Source of the DNA: a virus
DNA length: 26,020 bases
Virus record (IMG/VR): IMGVR_UViG_3300043621_000114
Coordinates: 1-26,020 of that record
Reading direction: 5' to 3' (one strand)
The position numbers and the translations under genes were made by a program. This document shows, piece by piece, positions 21,525 to 26,020 of the stretch. Under the pieces are notes generated by a model. It saw only the letters and a list, made by a program, of their open reading frames with translations. It was not told the DNA's origin and made no database searches. Within the stretch, counting starts at the first letter, position 1; the number at the start of each line of letters is the position of its first letter.

Positions 21525-21878
21525 CTAATCTTGTGGCTCCGGCGAAGCCGGTATCGGTGCCTGCAACCCGGCCAGCCTCGCCGCCTCGGTCTCGTCGTGG
21601 GTCAGCAGCAGGGCCTGATGGGCCTTGTCGAAGCCCATGCGGTGCAGCAGCTCGTTGAGCGCGGCATCGAGCCGGGGCGAGCTCACCGAGACGCCGTAGT
21701 TGCGGTTGAAGTCGATGTTGAACTTGAGCACGGCGTCGCGCTTGTCGGCTGAACCCTCGATCTCGATCTTGAGGGTGAATCGGCAGTCGACGTCATAGGC
21801 CTGCATCTTGCCGCGGATGAAGGCGGCCGCCTCGGCGATCTCGGCCCGCAGCACCGTCTGGTCGAACTCGTAAGCCAT
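21525..21878 (-). CDS. Unknown small protein just downstream of parS, 117 residues
   Basis: ATG at 21878 with AGGAGA four bases upstream. An N-terminal helix (VLRAEIAEAAAFIRGKMQAY) is followed by two strands (CRFTLKIEIEGSADKRDAVLKFNIDFN) and a helical part (RLDAALNELLHRMGF, HDETEAARLAGLQ), then a Pro-rich end. Strand-helix order resembles the 78- and 88-residue proteins near 8800, but similarity is weak. Function unknown. The parS site lies 17 bases upstream of its start codon, so binding there could affect its expression. Confidence 0.65.
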   Translation of the reverse strand: MAYEFDQTVLRAEIAEAAAFIRGKMQAYDVDCRFTLKIEIEGSADKRDAVLKFNIDFNRNYGVSVSSPRLDAALNELLHRMGFDKAHQALLLTHDETEAARLAGLQAPIPASPEPQD

Positions 21879-21895
21879 TGCATCTCCTCTAAACG

Positions 21896-21911
21896 TGTTT
21901 CACGTGAAACA
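21896..21911. promoter_or_regulatory. Perfect consensus parS (ParB-binding) site
   Basis: The 16 bases are TGTTTCACGTGAAACA, a perfect palindrome identical to the conserved chromosomal parS consensus bound by Spo0J/ParB in most bacterial phyla. It lies in the 43-base gap between two leftward genes, outside coding sequence. No other copy was seen in the window. The phage encodes a ParB-family protein, but its specificity is unknown; the host ParB is an equally plausible ligand. Confidence 0.85.
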
Positions 21912-21921
21912 GCTCTGAGGC

Positions 21922-22182
21922 TCACCACGCCTCGACCTCACGGATCAGCTTGACCGTCGGCTTGTGGGCGTTGGGACCGACAATCGCCTGCACATAGACG
22001 GTCTGCCGGCCATCGAAGATCGAGACCCACGTGCGGTGGGCCTTGGGATCGCTCTTGGCGGTGATGAAGACCCAGCGCTTGCGGTCCTTGGTCATGCCGG
22101 TGATCACGTCGGGGTAGATCTGGTCGCGCTGGAAGCGCCAGACCTCCCACTGGTGGCGATCGGGTCGCAGCGGCGCCATCAC
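21922..22182 (-). CDS. Unknown small protein, 86 residues
   Basis: The start is either a GTG at 22182 (GTGA overlap with the upstream stop) or the ATG at 22179. The product has an N-terminal Arg/Trp-rich stretch (RPDRHQWEVWRFQRD), strands (RWVFITAKSDPKAHRTWVSIFDGRQTVYVQAIVG) and a short charged end. It looks like a small beta-rich domain. Not recognised. Its stop is 10 bases from the parS site. Confidence 0.65.
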   Translation of the reverse strand: MMAPLRPDRHQWEVWRFQRDQIYPDVITGMTKDRKRWVFITAKSDPKAHRTWVSIFDGRQTVYVQAIVGPNAHKPTVKLIREVEAW

Positions 22183-22310
22183 CAGCTCGTGAACTCAGCG
22201 AGCAGCCAGCCGGCGGTAAAGCTCAGGGCGACGATGCCGAAGAACTGCAGCGTGCCGCGGTGCAGATACCACCAATGTCGCAATTCCCTGCGCTGTTTGA
22301 GGCTAATCAT
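22179..22310 (-). CDS. Tiny membrane protein, 43 residues
   Basis: ATG at 22310 after an AGG-rich leader (GGGAGGGCCAGGCG). A basic N-terminus (ISLKQRRELRHWWYLHRG) is followed by one membrane helix (TLQFFGIVALSFTAGWLLA) and a short polar end. Orientation by the positive-inside rule: N-terminus in the cytoplasm. The stop overlaps the next start (TGATG). Function unknown. Confidence 0.65.
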   Translation of the reverse strand: MISLKQRRELRHWWYLHRGTLQFFGIVALSFTAGWLLAEFTSW

Positions 22311-22355
22311 CGCCTGGCCCTCCCTGGTGGCCGCTGGACAAGTGGGCAGCAGCAG

Positions 22356-22398
22356 AAGTAGAAACGGGGGCCAGCCTGTCCGTCAAGCCAGCCCCCGT
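22356..22398 (-). terminator. Strong rho-independent terminator after the 316-residue gene
   Basis: A 15-bp stem with three G-U pairs in RNA (arms 22384-22398 and 22364-22378), a 5-base loop, then a T-rich tail TTTCTACTTCT on the - strand. Another perfect 9+3-bp hairpin (22416-22446) precedes it. A short palindrome CCCGTCCCGACGGG (22394-22407) overlaps its upstream arm and could form an alternative structure. Confidence 0.75.
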
Positions 22399-22415
22399 CC
22401 CGACGGGTGCGCCAA

Positions 22416-22446
22416 GGCCGCTGGAGGGAGACAGCCCCCAGCGGCC
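22416..22446. other. Stable hairpin upstream of the terminator
   Basis: Arms GGCCGCTGG and CCAGCGGCC pair perfectly and extend by GGG/CCC across one bulged A, closing a 6-base loop. It lies in the 236-base gene-free stretch 22311-22546, which holds nothing else except the terminator at 22356-22398 and a small GCCTGC/GCAGGC hairpin near 22525. Confidence 0.55.
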
Positions 22447-22546
22447 CATACACAAGCCACCCGCCCTGCCGCAGCACCCCGCCGCCGGATACGACCCCGG
22501 CCCACGATGTCTCGGTCGAGCCTGCTCTGCAGGCCGCGCTCTGCGG

Positions 22547-23497
22547 TCAGTCGTTGCGCGGCAGGATGCCCCGCATGTCGTCACGGGCCTCCTCATCTGA
22601 GGCTGCCACGCCGTTGAGGCGCGGCTCGTAGCGCTTGGTGTTCTCGACCCAGCGGCCGTACTCGGCGTCGCTCATGTTCTCGATCACCGCTGCCAGCGAG
22701 CTGCGGCGGTGAACCTTCGAGCGGTAGGCCTGGGCCGACCGCTCGGAGCGCTGCTTGATGCCCTCGTAGCGGCCCCAGTCGAGGCCGGAGGCCGAGACCA
22801 CGGGGTCGCGCTCCTGCTGGAAGGCGTAGTTCATCAGCTCGAAGTGGCGCTGCTGGACGCGCAGGCCCTGCAGCTGCCGCTCGCAGCGCTCGATCTGCTG
22901 CAGCGGGATCTCGTCGCCCATGGTCTGCCGCGCCAGCGCCTTGAGCTGGGCCGCCACCTCGGCCTGCTTCAGGGTCACGCTGTGGACCAGCCGCTCGCAC
23001 ATGTAGAGCAGCTGGTCGATGATCTTGGGCCCGGCGATGGCGAGGTTCTCGTCCCAGTCGGCCTCTTGGCACATCACCTTGGCGGCGTAGCGATAGGCAT
23101 TGATCTTGGCGTCGCGGTCGGCCTTGGTCAGGGCGAGCAGCGGGTCGCCGCGAAACTCGGCCGGGTCGAAGCGCCGCGCATTGCGGCGCGGCGGCGGCTC
23201 ACGCCGCTCGGCCGGCTTGGGCGCGACCGTTGGCAGCACCCGTGGTGCCGGATTGAGGAAGCGCTCGTTGATGCCGATGGCATCATCGGCGCGCTGCCGT
23301 GAGGTCTGGCTCTGGCGGGCACGGTCGGCCGCCTTGCGCTCGGCCGTGATCATTGCCCATGCAGCGCGCTGCATCGGGCCTTCGGCGATCAGGCAGCCCA
23401 GCGTGCCGGGATCGCCGTTGTGCGGCAGCGACAGGTAGTCGGTGAGCGGCGGGCTCTCGAAGTAGGCAGCAAGCATCTTCTCGGTAACGAGGTTCAT
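22547..23497 (-). CDS. Unknown cytoplasmic protein, 316 residues
   Basis: ATG at 23497 with GGAG six bases upstream; a TTG four codons earlier is less likely. The N-terminal 60 residues are a hydrophobic/aromatic helix set (EKMLAAYFESPPLTDYLSLPHNG, GPMQRAAWAMITAERKAADRARQ). A basic, proline- and arginine-rich linker (105-120, PPPRRNARRFDPAEF) follows, then a long helical region with coiled-coil character (KQAEVAAQLKALARQTMG, QQIERCERQLQGLRVQQ) and a charged C-terminus. No motif recognised. Its leader shares a repeated sequence with two other genes (see the leader-repeat entry). It is followed by a strong terminator. Confidence 0.68.
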   Translation of the reverse strand: MNLVTEKMLAAYFESPPLTDYLSLPHNGDPGTLGCLIAEGPMQRAAWAMITAERKAADRARQSQTSRQRADDAIGINERFLNPAPRVLPTVAPKPAERREPPPRRNARRFDPAEFRGDPLLALTKADRDAKINAYRYAAKVMCQEADWDENLAIAGPKIIDQLLYMCERLVHSVTLKQAEVAAQLKALARQTMGDEIPLQQIERCERQLQGLRVQQRHFELMNYAFQQERDPVVSASGLDWGRYEGIKQRSERSAQAYRSKVHRRSSLAAVIENMSDAEYGRWVENTKRYEPRLNGVAASDEEARDDMRGILPRND

Positions 23498-23533
23498 GAC
23501 ATTCTCCAATGTGACGAGGTCGCTAGACGTGGC

Positions 23534-23686
23534 TCACCGCTTGCCGTGGCAAGCGGGATCGTAGGTGTTGAACGATTCGTGGCGGCAGTGCTCGGCGCGC
23601 TGCTGCTCGATGAAGGCCGGGATGCCGACAACGATGGCCAGTGTCGCCAGCAAGGCGAGCACTGGCTTGAGGAACAGGCGCAGCAT
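23534..23686 (-). CDS. Small exported or membrane-anchored protein, 50 residues
   Basis: ATG at 23686 overlaps the upstream stop by one base (TGATG). Residues 1-27 (MLRLFLKPVLALLATLAIVV and onwards) form a signal-anchor or signal peptide; the short remainder has two cysteines (CRHESFNTYDPACHGKR), possibly a disulfide in the periplasm. Size and topology resemble small lysis-associated proteins, but no spanin lipobox is present. Function unknown. Confidence 0.6.
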   Translation of the reverse strand: MLRLFLKPVLALLATLAIVVGIPAFIEQQRAEHCRHESFNTYDPACHGKR

Positions 23687-23844
23687 CACAGCACCTCGTT
23701 CCAGCGACGTTCGTTGTCGCTCGGGCGGTCGATATCGCGGGGATCGTCGCGGCACGGCTGGCACTCGAGCTTGCCGGTGCGCGGGTTGCGCCGCAGGTCG
23801 GTGTTGCCACAGACCGGGCACTCGCAGGTGACGCCGGGGATCAT
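23686..23844 (-). CDS. Small zinc-ribbon protein, 52 residues
   Basis: ATG at 23844 overlaps the upstream stop (ATGA). Cys 9/12 and 28/31 (CPVCG and CQPC) make one zinc ribbon, with an additional Cys7. The C-terminus is charged (DDPRDIDRPSDNERRW). One of at least five small zinc-binding proteins in the window; probably nucleic-acid or protein binding. Confidence 0.68.
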   Translation of the reverse strand: MIPGVTCECPVCGNTDLRRNPRTGKLECQPCRDDPRDIDRPSDNERRWNEVL

Positions 23845-23978
23845 GGCACGGTCCGCTGCTTGGCTGGTTGGTGCATGCGCTCGTGATCGACCCTCGCCAG
23901 AGTGAAGAAGGCGACGGTCATCAGCACGCCCCAGAACAGGGCGAGCGAGAGCAGGCAGGCGACGAGGAAGCGGATCAT
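23841..23978 (-). CDS. Tiny membrane protein, 45 residues
   Basis: ATG at 23978 overlaps the upstream stop (ATGA). One membrane helix (FLVACLLSLALFWGVLMTVAF, residues 4-24) and a basic hydrophilic tail (RVDHERMHQPAKQR). Inner-membrane protein of unknown function. Confidence 0.6.
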   Translation of the reverse strand: MIRFLVACLLSLALFWGVLMTVAFFTLARVDHERMHQPAKQRTVP

Positions 23979-24226
23979 GGCGTGGCGCCGCCGGTGAGCT
24001 GGCCGCGCAGGGCACGCATCGCCCACCAGTGGCGCAGCGCATAGAGCCACAGCCGGCAGCGCCCCTTGAGCACCAGCCATTCGCGCAGCAGGCCGCGGAT
24101 CAGCGGCTTGCTGCGGCGGAACGCCCAGCGGCACAGCAGGTAGAGGATGATGGCGAAGGCGAGCTTCTCGGCGAAGTAGACGACGGCTGCCAGCACGGCA
24201 GCGAGGATGGCAGTGATCGTAAGCAT
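23975..24226 (-). CDS. Membrane protein with basic cytoplasmic tail, 83 residues
   Basis: ATG at 24226, preceded by TTGGAGAAAACC, a strong ribosome-binding site inside the repeated leader. The N-terminal 35 residues hold two hydrophobic stretches (LTITAILAAVLAAVVYFA and LAFAIILYLLCRWAF), which may form a helical hairpin. The rest is an arginine/lysine/tryptophan-rich tail (RRSKPLIRGLLREWLVLKG, RLWLYALRHWW) that could bind the membrane surface or nucleic acid. Function unknown. Confidence 0.62.
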   Translation of the reverse strand: MLTITAILAAVLAAVVYFAEKLAFAIILYLLCRWAFRRSKPLIRGLLREWLVLKGRCRLWLYALRHWWAMRALRGQLTGGATP

Positions 24227-24255
24227 GGTTTTCTCCAATGAATGACGATGGTTGA
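24227..24255 (-). promoter_or_regulatory. Repeated gene leader (copies also at 23502-23520 and 24864-24890)
   Basis: On the + strand the copies share GGTxTTCTCCA..(A)ATGACGATGGTxGAT before the start codons of the genes at 24226 and 24863, and a shorter TTCTCCAATGTGACGAGGT before the gene at 23497. Read on the - strand this gives ACCATCGTCATT..TGGAGAA, with GGAG as the ribosome-binding site. The extended identity beyond the ribosome-binding site suggests a shared regulatory leader. Confidence 0.55.
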
Positions 24256-24264
24256 TGGCGTGGC

Positions 24265-24441
24265 TCAGTCTTCCCGCGGGCACGGATCCCGCGAGATCAG
24301 CAGATCTTCAAAGCGTTCCTTGGTGGTGCGGGGCGCACGCCCGGCCCAGTCGCTGTAGAACCAGTCGTGGTCGACCTCATCCATCGGTGGCTGGTTGAGC
24401 ACGCCGAGGATGAAGTTCACGCAAGCTGTGGTGAGGTCCAT
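24265..24441 (-). CDS. Small unknown protein, 58 residues
   Basis: ATG at 24441 overlaps the SLOG gene stop by one base (TGATG). The product is acidic and mixed: DLTTACVNFILGVLNQPPMDE, VDHDWFYSDWAGRAP, TTKERFEDLLISRDPCPRED. No membrane segment or known motif. Coupled to the SLOG gene, so it may act with it. Confidence 0.6.
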   Translation of the reverse strand: MDLTTACVNFILGVLNQPPMDEVDHDWFYSDWAGRAPRTTKERFEDLLISRDPCPRED

Positions 24442-24863
24442 CACAGGACCGCCTGATCGGTGTGCGAGGCGCAGGCATCGAGCAGCTCGCGCTGGCGCGA
24501 CTGCACGATGGTCTCGCCGGGCACCTCGATGACCCGCACACCGGCCTTGCGGGCGATGCCGATCATGTGCTGCGTGCCCACCCCACCGGGGAAGGCGACG
24601 ACGAGGTCGGGCACCGCATCGCGCAGCATCTGCACATTGCGGATCGCGCCGGCCTTGCGGCCGTACTTCTTCCACTCGGCCGCGAAGGCGAGCTGGCGGA
24701 CGCCGCGGGACAAGGCCCACGCGCCGGCCAGCGAGTCAGCGCCCTTGGCCGCGCCATGGACGAGCAGGCCGATCTTGGCCCGGTTGTAGTCGAGCAGTTT
24801 GAACAGACGCAGACGGTCGCTGTAGTCGCGGCCGCCGCAGACGAGCACGGTGAGTGTGGACAT
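24441..24863 (-). CDS. SLOG-domain protein (YspA / DUF2493-like)
   Basis: 140 residues; ATG at 24863 after TGGAGAA. The protein matches the DUF2493/YspA branch of the SLOG superfamily: VLVCGGRDYSD (7-16), LLVHGAAKGADSLAGAWA (33-50), FAAEWKKYGRKAGAIRN (60-76) and VVAFPGGVGTQHM (88-100). The paired GGRD and GAxKGAD motifs and PGGxGT loop form a nucleotide-ligand pocket. SLOG proteins bind nucleotides or derivatives and are often found in phage and defence contexts; the ligand here is unknown. First gene of the leftward operon after the large intergenic region. Confidence 0.82.
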   Translation of the reverse strand: MSTLTVLVCGGRDYSDRLRLFKLLDYNRAKIGLLVHGAAKGADSLAGAWALSRGVRQLAFAAEWKKYGRKAGAIRNVQMLRDAVPDLVVAFPGGVGTQHMIGIARKAGVRVIEVPGETIVQSRQRELLDACASHTDQAVL

Positions 24864-24954
24864 GGTGTTCTCCAGAATGACGATGGTGATTGAGGCTGAA
24901 AGCACAGCGCTGAGGCTCGCGCTGTGTCGTGGGTTTGATTCATGAGCTGCCTTC

Positions 24955-24993
24955 AAGAGCCAGATCGCTGAACAGCGTCGGGCTCTTTCTTTC
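24955..24993 (+). terminator. Terminator-like hairpin with no + strand gene before it
   Basis: AAGAGCC (24955-24961) pairs with GGCTCTT (24981-24987); inside, GA/TC and CGCT/AGCG close a GAAC tetraloop. The tail is TTTCTTTC, unusually T-rich here. On the - strand no T-run follows. Since all neighbouring genes are on the - strand, it may end a small + strand RNA starting near or within the hairpin at 24903-24926. Confidence 0.55.
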
Positions 24994-25018
24994 GGCAAAG
25001 CTCTCTCCTAAGAGGAGG

Positions 25019-25392
25019 AGGTCGAACCCACCGTGCCGTGTGCCAGAATGCGGGCGTCGCCCATGTGGTGCACCAATTCAGCGGGGTTCTTTGTTGCCGG
25101 CGTAGGTCGTAAGGGTTTGCTATGGCGCCTTGCCGTTGAGGAGCCCAGCGATCGCCGGCGGACAGGATCAAGTGACAGGCTGTTGCAGGCGCGCAGCGGC
25201 GAGCTTGCGAGCGGACCTGCGACTGCCTGTTGCTTGAAGGCGAACACCGTGAGCCGGTCCTGGCCGACGGCGAGCGCTTCTTGGCTCCGTGCGGCAAGGC
25301 GACAGAGCGAACCCGACCTTAGACGGCAATGAAGAACGCCGCGGTGCACCGCATGGGCGGCGCCTGCGCACACGGGATGGTGGGTTCGACCT
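25019..25392. repeat. Long imperfect inverted repeat, arms 80-90 bp
   Basis: The left arm (25019-25109) and the reverse complement of the right arm (25314-25392) align along their whole length: they share AGGTCGAACCCACC at one end, CCGTGTGC, CGCCCATG-GGTGCACC, GCGG-GTTCTT and TTGCCG, then AGGTCG at the other. Identity is about 80 percent, with two gaps of exactly six bases. The spacer is 204 bases. No target-site duplication is evident at the outer edges. Confidence 0.75.
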
Positions 25393-25578
25393 TCTTCGGG
25401 GGAGCGCAGCTCCCCGGCGGGCAGGCGCAGCCTGGCCGTCACACAGGCCCCGTGCACACCGATCGAGCGAAGCGAGACAGGTCGCATTGCGCAACAGTCA
25501 CTATCCGGCCCTAGCGCAGCCATCCGTGCCCGTGCCATCTATGGTCACAACAGAAAACTGGACAGCGGACGCCCACAA

Positions 25579-26020
25579 ATGCCCTCTTCAAAGGTCGCAC
25601 CGAAGCGCCGTATCCGGGCCAACCGCATGCCGCTCGGCCGCCTCACGCCCACGATCGCTCAGGACAAGGCCAACGCCAAAGCGCTCGAGCTACGCAACGC
25701 CATGGCCGACTGCATCCTGAGCGACGCGGCGATCCAGCTGATCGCCCTGCGCGTCAACACCGGCGCGTCAGTCGCCAAACTCGCTCGCGGGCTCGGGATT
25801 GAGCGCACAGCCGCATACGTCATGCTCGCCCGACCCCAGGCCCAGCAGCTCATGACAGACCTGGCGCGCACCCTGATGGGGGACGCGGCCATCATGGGTG
25901 CCCACACCATGATGCGTATCATGGGTAGCAAGGACCCTGCCCTTGCCTACCGTGCAGCCGAGACCATGATGGAGCGCGCAGGCTTGGGCATCAGCCAGCG
26001 TACACAACCGGAGGGAGCCA
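25579..26020 (+). CDS. Terminase-small-subunit-like HTH protein, 3' end cut by window
   Basis: Open from the ATG at 25579 to the window end (147 codons). An alternative ATG lies at 25627. A basic N-terminus (SKVAPKRRIRANRMPLGRL) is followed by a helix, then a helix-turn-helix like region (VNTGASVAKLARGLGIERTAAYVMLARPQAQQ) and a helical part with MGAHTMMRIMGSKDPALAYRAAETMMERAGLG. This order (DNA-binding HTH, then oligomerising helices with RAAExxxxxAGL) fits phage small terminase subunits, which recognise packaging sites and form rings. It starts a rightward operon, as packaging genes often do. No strong ribosome-binding site is visible. An alternative is another phage HTH regulator. Confidence 0.6.
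   Translation, partial: MPSSKVAPKRRIRANRMPLGRLTPTIAQDKANAKALELRNAMADCILSDAAIQLIALRVNTGASVAKLARGLGIERTAAYVMLARPQAQQLMTDLARTLMGDAAIMGAHTMMRIMGSKDPALAYRAAETMMERAGLGISQRTQPEGA

Larger units (their letters stand above)
24864..25578. other. 715-base divergent intergenic region
   Basis: Lies between the leftward SLOG operon and the rightward gene at 25579. It holds the repeated leader (24864-24890), a leader hairpin (CACAGCGC/GCGCTGTG, 24903-24926), a + strand terminator-like hairpin (24955-24993), an imperfect inverted repeat (25019-25392), a GGGGAGC/GCTCCCC hairpin (25399-25415) and the palindrome TTGCGCAA near 25488. Open frames are present but lack ribosome-binding sites and phage-like codon use. 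No convincing promoter for the gene at 25579 was identified. Confidence 0.6.

Noticed and set aside
25366-25400. GGGTTCGACC resembling a tRNA T-loop
   Set aside because: The flanking bases do not form a T-stem and no anticodon or D-arm fits; the mirror copy at 25019 explains the motif as part of the repeat.
25008-25538. A 176-codon open frame on the - strand across the inverted repeat region
   Set aside because: No ribosome-binding site, codon use unlike the phage genes, no recognisable domain; kept only as part of the inverted-repeat observation.
1-26020. tRNA genes, rRNA, CRISPR arrays, insertion sequences, integrase and attachment sites
   Set aside because: Looked for on both strands by eye; none supported.

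Overview
The window is part of a GC-rich (by eye about two-thirds G+C) double-stranded DNA bacteriophage genome. The evidence is a tail fibre with a T7-type N-terminus and a collar-type C-terminus, a holin/endolysin-like pair, a phage-type exonuclease plus annealing-protein recombination module, many tightly overlapping small genes (ATGA, GTGA and TGATG junctions), and a terminase-small-subunit-like gene running off the right end. The podovirus-like virion genes and the base composition point to a proteobacterial, probably alphaproteobacterial, host; this is inference. No integrase, RNA polymerase, DNA polymerase, tRNA, rRNA, CRISPR array or transposase was seen.

Layout. (1) 1-6396, + strand: the end of a very large internal-virion/ejection-type protein, the tail fibre, a two-helix holin-like protein, an M15 peptidase endolysin, and a proline-rich protein with PDxxLP repeats, closed by a hairpin terminator at 6409-6443 that appears to serve both strands. 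(2) 6522-13443, - strand: read from its promoter side, a YqaJ/lambda-type exonuclease, two small genes, a Rad52-like annealing protein, a zinc-ribbon DNA-binding protein, a gene split by an in-frame UGA, a run of small zinc-binding and membrane proteins, a YkgJ-like cysteine cluster protein, and finally a block of predicted exported proteins. (3) 13533-14765, + strand: an XRE repressor, a RuvC-like resolvase and an unknown protein. (4) 14749-24863, - strand: a SLOG-domain protein, several small membrane and zinc-ribbon proteins, a 316-residue unknown, SSB, many unknowns, a DUF932 protein and a ParB-family protein. (5) 24864-25578: a large intergenic region with a candidate small RNA/terminator and an 80-90 bp imperfect inverted repeat. 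(6) 25579 onward, + strand: the start of the next late-type operon.

Most notable. A perfect 16-bp copy of the bacterial chromosomal parS site, TGTTTCACGTGAAACA, lies at 21896-21911 in a 43-bp gap, and the same phage carries a ParB-family gene at 14997-16631. The XRE repressor probably controls two promoters through a shared palindrome, GGACATATGTCC, one in front of its own gene and the recombination operon and one in front of the genes leading into parB. Exonuclease, annealing protein, SSB and RuvC together form a complete homologous-recombination set. Products for the named families are assigned from motifs read by eye; no database search was possible.
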